From positions 350,399 to 414,398 of the forward strand of contig NMRA01000296.1 in assembly GCA_002633005.1 (NCBI GenBank): a DNA stretch of 64,000 bases. Reading direction: 5' to 3'. The DNA is from Phoronis australis (Eukaryota > Phoronida > Phoronidae). Shown here piece after piece: positions 29,144-42,500 of this stretch; within the stretch, counting starts at the first letter, position 1, and each line of letters begins with the position of its first letter. The notes beneath the pieces were generated by a model. That model had not been told where the DNA came from. It ran no database searches and worked only from the letters and a program-made list of their open reading frames with translations. The position numbers and the translations under genes are program-made.

Positions 29144-30420
29144 TCTCAAGTAAGGTGTTCCATTGAGGGACACACTTTGTCTGGTAATGGAATTTGTCTC
29201 ATACCACTCTGACTGGAACCTGGTGACAGTGCGGTATACAGATTCCCTAAGGCTAAGGCAGAGTTTCACTGGATTAAGAGGAGTGAAGGCTGAAGCTTCG
29301 TCACCGTGACAAAGTTGGTCATTATGGCAATTGATTCTGAAAGGTCTATGTGAAACCAGTTCACAGGAACCAGATCACATTCTGAACTTCTTAGCTGACA
29401 CCTTTGACCTTTTTAGCAATGTCAGATTAATGAGTCATGTGTATAAAAACAGATATGACACCCCGGCCCAACAAATCAGTATCAATATTAATTGGAAGGA
29501 AAAAACAAAACAGGTGAATAGCCAACAAATAGTGTTTAAATTGGACTTTACAAAGCAGAAAGGGTGAACCAGCTGACAGATTAATACCTTGGCTTTTTAA
29601 CATCCGAACAAGGGGACACAGCCAGGATCAGTCTGATGGGATAATTCTCTGAAAAGCTTCTGGCCTATGAAGTTCCTATAGGAGCTTCACGGTCTCTACT
29701 GGGCCATCTAGAGACGGTGATCACTGTCTATGCATGTCGCTCAGTCTCAGTGCTGAATGTAGACAGACCACCGTCTCTAGCTGGCTAGTCGGGAGGTGGT
29801 CACTGTCTATTGTTACAGGCTCCCCATTCAGCCTCGACCTTGACCTTGTAATATTGAAATTTTACTGAACCTTCTTTCCTTTCTTTTTGACCTTTGCCGG
29901 TAATTCAGTGCCTGTCTACTCCCTACAGTCGCAGCTACAAGCACTGGGTAACTCCACTATGGTTACGGTAGCATACTCACCCTCAATGTCACACAAATAG
30001 ACAATCGCTTGCCCAGCTTCTGTCTTCTCTCCCGGCTCACTTGTCAATCAAAACCGACGATTTTCAACAGTTGGCGACACGAGCGGTCTCTGGCGGTAAT
30101 ACGTGAAACCTGATACCGTTAACGTCTCCGGTGATTAGTAAGTAAGTAAAATATGTTAAACTTTATTTTACATCGGTATAAAAGAGGTTAATAGCAAAAC
30201 AGTAGCACAGTGCTAGTGACCAATATAAAATGAGGTAGAAGGGTCATGTACAGAAAGTATACAAACATACATGACTTATCAAGCATCAAAAGACAGTATT
30301 TGACAGCGTAGGCAATGAGTTGGCATTCACAAGCTTGGCGTACATGGCGACTTAACTCATTAATAAAGGGATATGAATAAAATAGCACAAGTTGTTGATT
30401 TTATTTAAATCCATCTATTC

Positions 30421-30470
30421 GGCAGTCTGATAAAGAGCGCGTCGCTCGAAACGTGGACTCGTCGTTTTAT
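30421..30470 (+). ncRNA. Degenerate hammerhead ribozyme-like motif
   Basis: CTGATAA (30427-30433) is followed by a perfect 5-bp stem GAGCG/CGCTC with a CGT loop, then GAAA (30448-30451), a short ACG/CGT stem and a C at the cleavage position (30463). The layout is that of a minimal type I hammerhead with short stem III, as in Penelope-like elements. The catalytic G8 of CTGANGA is A here and stem I is weak, so it is probably inactive. Confidence 0.4.
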
Positions 30471-31233
30471 TTTTACTATTTTTACTATTTTATATTCTTA
30501 TCCATCGGTATTGCACTGCATTGCAGCATCTATTTGCTTTATTCATTAATAAAGGTATTGAGATCTTGGCAATATCTTATTCATTCAGATAACTTGTTCC
30601 ATAAAGATACTCTTTGGTGGTGAATAGAATTGAGCCCATACTTGATGTCGTGGCTAACCTTGCACTGCACACAGAATGTGTGAAACATGGCCGCCCTTTT
30701 GAACCACATGGTGTCCAAAATTCCTCACTTTGGCAAATAAAAATGTTAGAAAATAGGGAATAAATTTATAAAAACATCTTTGTAATTTGATTAGAATTGC
30801 AATGAGTTTGGTAGTGTTTTACTAAAATCACAGCGCTCTTCAAACTCACGTCAATTACTCAAACACACACTCTAAAGGCTATAATTGAATCCCGGCGCCT
30901 TCTGTGAAGGCAACTGAAAACAGCTTTTGATTTAAATCATGCAGTTATGATATTTGTCTCGAATTAATATTTAGTCACACTGCAGGTGATTCCATAGCTT
31001 TGAAAGCACTGACAGTTGTTATTGCCTCTTGCCTTTAGATCAGGCGCTGCAAGTTGTGCCCGCGTCACTTGTCAGTGTCATTTTATGTGCCGAGCATTGT
31101 CTCGAGAAATAACGAGCTGTTATTTCGTTGCAAGCCCACAACAAATAACTTCTCGTCTTCTAAGTAAAGAATTGCAGATTTAGAGACCAATTTTACAGCG
31201 ATGAGTGGTCTAGCTCGCTAATTAGCCGGTTTG

Positions 31234-33671
31234 ATACTTGGTAGTCGCTTTAAACATGGCAATGAAATTGTTACGCCCTAGTAAATCCCGGTTTGAGCGC
31301 ACGCGCTCAACTGAGCTCACAGTGGGAATTTTGCACATACCTCGGCTACTACTTCCTCCGTCGGAATCAATATAGGATACACCGACGACAAGTAGTCTGA
31401 AAATACAGTGCAGACACGTGTTTTGTTTTCACTGCCTTGAATTCCTTGCCTACAATGTGCTAATAATGGTCACATGTTTTACTTGTCCGATTTTTCTCCT
31501 AGTAAAATGGCCACTTGATAGCTCCAAAGCCGCATTTGGACCCTGATTAGCTGTCAATCATGTTGAACCGAAGCGATTCATCGCGTTCACGGGATCTTGA
31601 ATTATTACAGAAAGATGAACGTGCAACTCCCAAAAGGACATTTCAGTCAGATCGACAACTTCATTTTTGGCAATGAACATTATAATCTGAAACGTTTTCG
31701 TCAGTCAATGATGATTTAGATGTAGTTAATGGTAATGGAAATATAATCCTACCACAGTAAGGGATGTTATGAAGCAGACTTTTGTTCAGGTAAAAGTATT
31801 AACTCAAATTTCGTTTTTAGGCAACTAAACCGTCACAGAGGGCACAATGCAGCAGTCCCCAAAGATTTAGGTTAAATTTCGCCAGAGAAGGCTTTCTGCA
31901 TTTGCACTTCGGGTTGTCTACTTTTTTGAGTTTTCGTTTCTCCGAGGCGGACGTTTGCCCACTTCGTCAAAATTATGGGGAGGGGGGAGGGATGCGCGCA
32001 TAGTATATAAAATTCATTTAAATAAATCACCCATCTTTTTGTAGGGATTAAAATTCGATAAAAATTTCGAGTCTGGAAGTGCTTCACTAGGCCAGCATTT
32101 TTTGGAATTAATTAATTTTTGTTCTCAAAGACTAAGTCAGGGACTGGAAAATAAAATTAAAATTATACAGAACTATTTGTTAAGAATTTTACCAGGAACA
32201 GACTGCCTCAAAATACATGCAATCCCGTGTCACTAAATATGCGTCAGTTTGAAACAGATGAAACAACAACTAATAATCGTTACCAAATGACTTGGGTACA
32301 GACATTTTTTTATCTTCTTATACTTGGGCAATGACAAAATCGTTAAAAACGGCCCGCATGCAACTATTCCCGGAAGCCAAATCTATGATGGTGGGGTTAC
32401 CAAATAAGCCGTGTGATTAGTAAACAACCTCGCTACACAAGGAGAAATTTNATACTTGATAGTCACTTTAACATGGCAATGAATTGTCACGCCCTAGTAA
32501 ACCCCGGTTTGAGCGCACGCGCTCAACTGAGCTCACAGTGGGAATTTTTGCACATACCTCGGGTACTACTTCCTCCGTCGGAATCAATAAAGGCTACACC
32601 GACGGTACAAGTAGTCTGAAAATACATTCGTGTGCAGACACGTGTTTTGTTTTCACTGCCTTGAATTCCTTGCCTACAATGTGCTAATAATGGTCACATG
32701 TTTTACTTATCCGATTTTTCTCCTAGTAAAATGGCCACTTGATAGTTTCAAAGCCGCATTTGGACCCTGATTAGCTGTCAATGTTGAACCGAAACGATTC
32801 ATCGCGTTCACGGGATCTTGAATTATTACAGAAAGATGAACGGGCAACTCCCAAAAGGACATTTCAGTCAGATCGACAACTTTATTTTTGGCAATGAATA
32901 TTATAATCTGAAACGTTTTCGTCAGTCAATGATGATTTAGATGTGGTTAATGGTAATGGAAATATAATCCTACCACAGTAAGGGATGTTATGAAGCAGAC
33001 TTTTGTTCAGGTAAAAGTATTAACTCAAATTTCGTTTTTAGTCAACTAAACCGTCACAGAGGGCACAATGCAGCAGTCCCCAAAGATTTAGGTTAAATTT
33101 CGCCAGAGAAGGCTTTCTGCATTTGCACTTCGGGTTGTCTACTTTTTTGAGTTTTCGTTTCTCCGAGGCGGACGTTTGCCCACTTCGTCGAAATTATGGG
33201 GAGGGGGGAGGGATGCGCGCATAGTATATAAAATTCATTTAAATAAATCACCCATCTTTTTGTAGGGATTAAAATTCGATAAAAATTTCGAGTCTGGAAG
33301 TGCTTCACTAGGCCAGCATTTTTTGGAATTAATTAATTTTTGTTCTCAAAGACTAAGTCAGGGACTGGAAAATAAAATTAAAATTATACAGAACTATTTG
33401 TTAAGAATTTTACCAGGAACAGACTGCCTCAAAATACATGCAATCCCGTGTCACTAAATATGCGTCAGTTTGAAACAGATGAAACAACAACTAATAATCG
33501 TTACCAAAGGACTTGGGTACAGACATTTTTTTATCTTCTTATACTTGGACAATGACAAAATCGTTAAAAACGGCCCGCATGCAACTATTCCCGGAAGCCA
33601 AATCTATGATGGTGGGGTTACCAAATAAGCCGTGTGATTAGTAAACAACCTCGCTACACAAGGAGAAATTT
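31234..33671 (+). repeat. Tandem duplication of 1.22 kb joined by a single N
   Basis: 31234-32450 and 32452-33671 are near-identical with scattered substitutions and small indels, and meet at one N (32451). The small ORF on the minus strand in each copy has no recognisable domain. Confidence 0.92.
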
Positions 33672-34216
33672 AGCGCAAGACTTGCCGGAGAACAAACACA
33701 CGTTTAGTTCTCTGGCCATTACATGATGTAAGTCTCAATGAACATCAAGTTTTAGTTCAAATGATCTCCAGATGAGGTTCTCTGACTGACATTCGAGGGG
33801 AAATTTGAGGTTACTGGTTTTTGCCTTTGTCATCATCTTTGTTCAATCGGCTTCACGGAGTTTGCTCGCAACGCAATCCAGTTATTCTAAAATGTGCACC
33901 AAAGGATGACGCCCTTTGAGCTAGTAGACTTCATTTTCTTGTAATATTCACGAGGTCCGCTTCTAGACGATCGTTTTATTTTAGAAATTTTCTTGTTATA
34001 TTAATGGTTTCACCTATTTTGAGACTCCAGTAGGGTTATCTTGTCTAACGGGGTTGTGCAACGGGTTTTACATGTCTTGATGTGTGGTAGTTTAGAAACA
34101 GATCTAGAGTCAGTCCCGGTTGTGTTCAAGCTGTTGTCATGAAAACCAAATTGTCGCCAAGGACGAGACCTGCCGAGTTCCATTTTGAAGACCAGAATGA
34201 TGGTCTGTCTTCCTTA

Positions 34217-34530
34217 AAGGCCGTCCACATTGCAAACAAAAAGTATTCCATTGTGTTCCAACTGCCAAACACCACCAAACCTAGTTTGAGGAATTTTGGT
34301 TATGCCCATTAATTTGAAAAACGTATTGGTGGAGTTTGGTGAACAATAACCAAACTGCAGGCAACTGAAAAGCAAAGTGATTGTCAGTATTCACAAGGGT
34401 AGCCTCCAAGGGAACTTAGGGCACAGTTTGTAGACTGGTTGTGAAACTTGACACAACATCATCAAAACTCCCATTTTGGTTGTGTTTGCAAACAAAAGTT
34501 TGGCACAGTTTGACAGTGTGGCCGCAAGTT
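34217..34530. mobile_element. Possible MITE with GGCCGTCCACA ends
   Basis: GGCCGTCCACATTGCAAAC at the left is roughly inverse to GTTTGACAGTGTGGCC at the right; GCAAACAAAAAG/GCAAACAAAAGT recurs inside. No coding capacity. Confidence 0.35.
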
Positions 34531-36341
34531 AACACCCACTGGCAGAGGGGAACATTGACTCCAGTCAACCAATCCAAACGGCACTTGAATGAAACCTGCT
34601 TGAGTACAACAGAAAAGCAAGTTCCTAATGCACTCTAAAAGTAAAATATTCTATTCTTAACTGTTCATTTACAAAACATGTATTTACAATATCAATACGC
34701 TATACACTTACAAGTGGGCAACATATTAAATGCTCCAATCATTTTCTCTGTACACAGGCAATATAAAACACTGTACAAGATCTAAAAATTGAGATATAAA
34801 AATCCTACACAAAATATCTATCTACAATCGAACACTTACTAAAAACATATTCATCATTATAAAAAGACTAGCAAATACCTAGAGAGCTCTCATAATGAGC
34901 TTCAAATTTGATTTATAAAAATAAGTCGTTTCCGTAACTGTTAACAACTTATTATGCCATGCATCACGGACAACACAACGAACACAGTGTCATTATTGCC
35001 TGACCACACATCTATAGTTGTACATATACACGGCAACATTAAGCACCCATCGCTGACTTGACCTAGAAAACAGTCGAGAAGCACCGGTTCCTAGGACTGC
35101 ATTAGTACGAATACATACTAAGTACCTTTGCGATGAATTATGCTATAGTCTATGGATGGAATCTTACGAAATCAAGACAAAAACCTCCAATAATTAGTGT
35201 ACTAAATAGGTCACGAAATGAAACTCGTCAAAAACGGACCACATATGTCAATGTACGACACACAGTTCAACATACAGAGATCGTTGGTTAAAATAAATGC
35301 ACTCTAAACGGCGACGACTTCACATTCAGCTAAAATCGCATCACAAGGCACTTCACTAGAAACTGTTGCACCATCTGGAAAAGCTCTGAAAACCTATAAC
35401 AAAGCTGCAGAGTGAGTATCCTTAAGTTGCATAAGATCCAACGGCCAATCAGTGCTAATAATCTCGTTTAGTTTCTTTTTTTTACATATCACTAAGACTC
35501 ATGACAGGTCACGTGTCTCTGAACAGGAGACCACTACAACTGCCGTACACATAGTACAGGCACCGTGTATCTACACACCAACAGGGTTCTGATTTATCAG
35601 AGGTCTCAATTCTGATCATAGGTGAGACGTCCGCAAGCACGATATTGGAAATGTAACACAGCGGTTTTTATAAGCGCATAACATTGCAACTGATAAGTTT
35701 TCATGTTCACACGCAACGACCACCTTCACAAGTTAAGTTCGTGGACTGTGTGAAAATTGAAGTTATGACCACCTTATCTAAGAGCTGACTCGACCGTCAA
35801 TAAAACAGGCCCCTCATCCATAACTATTCCCTACGACCTTCAGCTAATTAAGGAGTTGCATCATCGAAATAACCACCAAGCATGTTGGATGCCTACAAAG
35901 CTCTCCTATGGTTACGTGGTCCCACAGTTGCAGGTTGCTTTGAAGAAGGATTAGTACAAGAACGCATAAAGTACACTCTAGTAGATTCTTAACAGCTTCG
36001 CGTTGAGCGAATTGAGTGCGAATGTTATACTGGGATCTTAAACATTGAAAATTTGTTTCCAACACTTCTTCACAAATCTCGCTATTACTGTAGCCTGCAC
36101 CTTCAATAACCAATGACAGCACCATCACAGTTTTATGTCAGCTATCAAAGAGACAAGACATCGTCATAGTTACCCCATGAACGACTGACGGATATCCCTG
36201 CCTGCACCACGGGCGCTACTCATCACCATCGAAACAAGTGGCTACCCATCGAACCAACATTAGGTTCGACTGAAGGAAAATCCAACCCGCCTCTCGCATT
36301 GGTCTTATGTATACCACCACGGTGATACGGCATTACCATGG

Positions 36342-36515
36342 CTACACGTCATCTCCCCTCCACTTGGGCAGGACTCGGCGCCGTGCATTGGTGAACCAAT
36401 AGTTTATCTGATTGATAGATAGTCCTGTCTGCTTGATCAACATGCCCTTCTCGTCATCGTTGGGGTAAGGCTTGTCCATATGGGCCCGTAACCAATCCAA
36501 CATGATAGCCACTGC
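36342..36515 (-). CDS. Homeobox gene terminal exon 9: TALE homeodomain
   Basis: The acceptor TTTCATCAG precedes 36515. It encodes [18 protein letters not shown], then helix 2 and [16 protein letters not shown], and stops (TAG, 36344-36342) six residues after the homeodomain. PYP in the helix 1-2 loop is the TALE signature. Confidence 0.93.
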   Translation of the reverse strand, partial: AVAIMLDWLRAHMDKPYPNDDEKGMLIKQTGLSINQINYWFTNARRRVLPKWRGDDV

Positions 36516-39500
36516 CTGATGAAAAAAGCAGAATTCACATATTAGAACGATGGAATACAATTTCCCAATATAAAACAACCCAACTGTATACTGTGATCAC
36601 AGTGTGACACTTTGCCAGGGCTCATCGGTATGTCGAGAGGTACGGAGGAAAATAGACAACACACCAGCCATAATTACTGTCTATGTGACACTAACAGGGC
36701 TTGGAATGGCCAATGACAAAAGAAGCGGAAAATTTTACGACCCAAAACATGCGCGCACCCAGCCTTGCAGTGGTGTACCTTTTGCCGACAAAAAATCGAG
36801 AGGACTAAAAAAAGGTACCACCTCCAGAAGCATGCGTCTGCGTCTTTTTAGCTCGTCCGCCACTCCCACCTCCACACGTTTTTGGCTGCAGAGTCGTAGT
36901 ATTTGTCACTGCGGTTTACAATCACACGAGATGCCATTGAAGAAATCCACCACACTATCCCAGATGCCCAGGTAATGTTGACAATTTACGTTCCTCCGAA
37001 ACATTAAGAGCAACTTCCGCTTTTCGAGGTGAAAGTCGTCGGCAACGGCGCGGTAAGAAAGAAATTTGCTGCGGAAATTTTATATCAAATCCGATTTTTT
37101 AACGTGGAAATATAATAAAATAAGCGGACAGAACATTTGAAAAAAGTGGAAATCCACGCTTCCGCAGAAAATTCCAAGCCTTGCACTAAGTTCTAATAAA
37201 CTGATAAGAAACTGTTCTTTATCTACATCCTTATTGCTGAAAATTGAATTCACAGTTGTAATAAGTGTTAGAACGTGGTCCCTCATCAAAACGTGATCAA
37301 ACCTCTCAGCATCACACTTAAGTTCCCGTCAAACTACAGCCCACCAGTGACGAATGAATAAAAAACTACTTGCCTCTTTAGGAAGACTGGCATGTTTCTT
37401 TGGTTGTGGTGCTGGCTGTTGGCCGTTGGGTCCAGCCTTGGAGTTGGCTTCACTCTGGACACTGGCCGTGTCACTGGCTGGGTCGTCAGTCACTTTACTG
37501 TTACCTGAAAGGAGACAGCAGACAGACGGTCAGTAGATGGTAAGCAAAACAGCTCTGGGAAATGTGTGTCACCTGAACATGTGGACAGAGCTCAACATAA
37601 TGTGCTGCAAGTTGCATTTGCGACTTGAAATTTGGAAATGCAAGATGAGATTCTTTTAGTTTAACGGGAAATACAGGTGTAACAATACTGAAAATCACTC
37701 GTTCCAACACTGTTTCCTTTTTTGGTCACTAATGTTGTACACGATAATTCTAAAAACCTGTTTATTCTTAAACTAAGTAGAACAATATACCTACAATGAT
37801 CCTCTTTTGACAGTTTTCAAATTGGACACACTTAGGAACACTAGTCAAATGTTGGCATGATGCATACCAGAACTGAATGTAAATTATATGGAACAAGGCA
37901 CTTTTGTCAAACTTAAGACAGATACAGATTTGACGTTTTTAGGCCTATCCGGTAGTTGAAGTGGAAAAATTCCTAAAATTCCAGTAAACAACAAGGACCA
38001 AAAACTATTCTAAGTCTCTAAGTCAGAATCAAAAACAAATTCATGTTGTAATTAATGAAAAGGATATTTAGCCACATTCTTTTTGTTGTTCAGTTTAACT
38101 CGAAAACATCTTACGTAAGCACAAAATAACGGCAGTAACAATACACAGTAACGCACTCACTTGAGGTTAGACTAGATTGAGAGTTGTGCAGGACGGTCTT
38201 GACTAGCTGGGCCCCACCGGGGATGTTGTTGACATACGAGTCCACCTCCTTCTGGGGACGTTCCATACACTGCAACTGTAGGGCAGACAATGCAGACAAG
38301 GTTATGCACGGAAACTGTCATGCATACATACCATCCAATAAAATGGATTCGCAAACATGTGAATGAACGCAGCCAGACAGAAACAGTGTTACTCAAATAA
38401 TGACCATAAAGTAATTTTCCACAAAAATGTTAACAAACTTCGGAAGGAAAGGAGAAAAAATGACACAAAATCATTTGAAAATTAGCTGATGAAAAGAAGT
38501 AAATGAAATTATTTTCTGCACTTTTCAAATACCACTGTACACTCAGACAACTTTCTGAAACGATTTGACGATCGACTGACTTAGTCAAACTTTGAAGATA
38601 ATCTTTTTGCTTCTTTCTGATTAAAAAGCCAATCAAGTTTTAAGTCAATCCCAAATGATGGATGCTCTTTCAGCATGTAATCAATTGTTTTCAATATATC
38701 CAAATTTGATACAAAACATGCAAGCCAAGCAATTTTTGAATTTCTGGTGGTACACCAACGAAATGGCCGCTACTGGTGCACCAACAAAATGGCCGCCACT
38801 GGTGAACGACACTGAACTTCACTTTTTATAAAATGCCAGAAAAAATGTGCAGCTACATGCACGACTGAAATTTCTGAAATGTTTCCATTTTAGTGACGAC
38901 TCCGGGGTGATGAAACTATCTGTGTTCTCAACTGGCAAAAATAACGGAAGGATTGTCTTTAAGAGGAATGGTGACGTTTATGAGACTTCCCTGTCCCTAT
39001 ATGTATAATTAATAAGGGTCTCTGAACAGTGATTATCGTTGACAAGTCTGTAAGGAAACTGGGGGTTAGCACAAAACAAAGCTTTTCCGTGTAATCCCTC
39101 ATTTTCTACATAAATTGTCTGGGGGTGTGACTGCCATACTCATACATATTACACAAAAATCGATTTTTGACACACGTGTGAGACATTCCGTTAATCTTTC
39201 TACACGCACCATTGGTGTAAATGCAAGGATGTGAGTCGCAACCTGCAGAAATGACAGGATACAACAGCAATCAATCAAGATGCGATTCAATCAATAAGGC
39301 TTTTGATACAGATGACATTTACACGGACCTCGCAAAAGTATTCGACACAACTGACTTCTCCACAATGTCTGTTAACTCAACGAGTGCAAACATATTAATC
39401 GTCAATATTTCCATTTAACTCTGTGAATATTTTGCCATTCCTAATATTATTTATCTTCAGTATATGGCCATAGTTTTAATTTTAAATGAAAATATAACAG

Positions 39501-42500
39501 CATGCTGAAGAATACTTTTTATAACAAAATAAGTAGTTTGTGAAGTCCAGCAAAACACTGTTTCATAAACCACTTATACTTGACTAAATGTTATTTCAAA
39601 ATGGAGATTTTAGCAATGAGGAAGCGCTTTAGGGTTCAAAACAATACCATATTTATCTGGCTTTGAATTGTTGTCGAACAGCAGGCACCTAAAGTCACAG
39701 GTGATGCATATGTGCCATTTTCAAATTTGCAATTTTAGGGAGGGTAGGCCAACCCCTACAAACTATGAAGCGATTTCTCCATGTTGCTGGCTGATGGCTT
39801 TTAATGTTCCTGTTGGTAACAGGAAATGAGTCCCATCACAGTACGCAAAAATTACGAGACCGATTTTATTGGCTTATACTGGCTGTAAACCTACCTTCCA
39901 TCACAAAAACAAACTTTTGATTTAAATCACTTGCAGTTTTGAAATTAGTTTGAAATTGTACCTCAGTCAAAATAGGTATTATTTATGGGATGAGAAAGAA
40001 CTGATGGATTGTAATTGCTTGAGACCATTCTTTTTCCACATGACATGTTACGGTGTGTCAATTCATTTGCAGAGCGTAGTCTCGAGGAATAACAACCTGT
40101 GAGTTCTTTGGATGACCAAAAAATCAATTCTGAACAAGGAACAACTTGAGAACAATTTTGTAATGGTAAATGGTCTCAACCAAAATGAAGTCTCTGAGGG
40201 AATGCGGGTTTATTGCTATTTTAAATGGCTTAATTCAGTTTTTGTTTTTTTTTACAACTAAATACTGAGAAAATGCAAGTTTGAGAAAAAATCCACATCT
40301 CTCTCCCACTTTGGACAAAGGTCATTTACTGAGGCAAGAGTGAACTGGTGACTTACATGTTTTTGCCTGTCTGTAAAGCTGCTGTGTTGCTGCTGAAACA
40401 TAGACTTAAGCTCGGCATAGTCCGGGGCTGCTTGAGAGCATGGAGACGAAACGTCGGACTGAAATGAGGAACGTTTCAAACTAAAAGTACATCTCACTAA
40501 CAGCTATCGAGGACATGAAGTTCTAAAGCAACAGACATAAGTAAGTTTAAAAATGACCACGTGACATGGAGCTTAGTGCACACTGGCCACTATTCTATAT
40601 CACAGTGGCTATGTGGCCAAACAAGTTAAATTGCATTTACTACAACAATATCCACATAAATTCCCATGCCTATAGCTTAATATTTTTCGGAATATGTGCC
40701 GCCTGAAGAGCAAAGTTTCTTACAATAAAAGTGAGATCACGCAAGCGTTTCGTGAATGAAAGGCAAGTGTTTCACATGAATGTTCAACACATTGCGACAA
40801 AGCCTGTGATTGGTTGGTGAGGCTGGAATGGTGAATACTGAAAGAAAATAAACGGTTCCCATTTCTCATCGAAAGTGTCGCGAGTATCCAAATGCCAGTT
40901 CGGATAACCAAGAGTTTTTCAATTAGCATTACCTTAAACTGAGACATCATGCTGTTGTCAGGCCTCATTGGCTGACAGAACCCAGGGCTGGTCATCGGCT
41001 GAGAAGGATTGGTCCATGGCATTCCACCACCAGGTGTCATTGAACCACTAACTGGTATGTTTGGATTAGAACAATCTCCAGACTGAAACATACGTTATGA
41101 ATGATGCAGCCAGTCAAAAATTTAACACAAAAGTGCTCTGAAGAGTGACACTTGTGGTGAAAGAAATAAAAAAATTAAAGACTAGATCGACGATGAAACC
41201 AAGAACATAAACAACCATGACCCTTACAATGATACAATAAGAATAGCATCTGTAGCATGCGAACAAAGAAACAAGTAAAAAAACAATAAAAGTGCAGCAA
41301 AAAACAGTCAACAAAGGAACAGGGTCATCAGAAATCCAGAATAATTCAAGAAACCTCCTAACGAAAATTGGAAAACATCTTATGAAAGCCTGTTCAAAAC
41401 TCTAATAGACTAGATTCTTAAAATTCAACAAAATTTTTTAAAAACTAAAAATTTTGCATTTTTTTGTCAATTGAAAGTCAAATAACTTAAAAGTAGCAAG
41501 TCTGAGAAAAAAATTGTTAGTGTTCATTTGAAAGAGTATGCCTTAAGAAATCCACATGCAAAAATTCACATCATTTGCACTTCTTGTTCAAAATAGCACC
41601 CCAAAACGATTGGAAAATGATGAAAATGCGCCAGATCCGCCATTTTGAAAACAACGTCTGGTTAAGCAGCACTTGATAATAGCTATCACAGGAAAATATA
41701 ACACGAAAAATTTCGAAACAACTGGTTTTAAAATGCGGCCTGAACTGGACAAAACGTTTTCGTCAAGAAATCGAGGTGCCCAAATGCAATGGCTGATATT
41801 TCCACCGTCTTTGACCAGAAGTTAATGTGTAGTACATGTCTGCTACAATAATTGTACACATTTTCAACCATGTATGTCAAAAACTGCAGCCTCTATGAGC
41901 ATTTGAAGCCAAAAACAAAATGGCTGAAACGTCCACCATCTTGAATACGATCATGACGAAAAACAAAAGGCTTCGAGCCATTCACGAGACACCTGTAGTG
42001 GGTGAATTTCGTGTTGATCTGATGAGAACAAACAAAAAAAATATAAATCTTTAAAATTTATGACAAAGCAACATACTTTGAGAAATTCCATTTCACCAAG
42101 TAAAAAGCTTGGCCAGTAAGTGCTTTATCATTGTTACAGAAGCTTAGCTATTATAGTCGATTCCTCTCAGGCTGACCTCATCTCACTGGCATGGCTTGTG
42201 AGATACTTTCCACACATTTAGCAAAAGCAATGGAATGCAAATTGGAGACAAACCAATCCAAACAAAAGCAAAAATAAGGTAACCTTATTGAATATTTTCA
42301 TCAAAAGTATCAAAACACTTCGTGATGTATAAAGTATAACCACAACATATTTATATCATCAACATCCAAAAGTGTAGACAGTATTCTGCATCTCAAAAAT
42401 CCTGTTCCCCATGTCAAGGGCACATTTTACTCTTCCAAAGTGACATAATCTCTAGAGATTAAAATGGATTTTATGGTGAAAATTCTCAAATTTGAGACAG

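Larger units (their letters stand above)
26285..36341. other. Gene-free region between BTBD8-like and homeobox genes
   Basis: No exon chain with matched splice sites was found on either strand. It holds the BTBD8-like promoter on the left, small repeats (26740-26810, 28911-29143), a hammerhead-like motif at 30427-30463, the 1.22 kb duplication 31234-33671, a possible MITE at 34217-34530 and the 3' UTR of the homeobox gene on the right. Confidence 0.5.
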
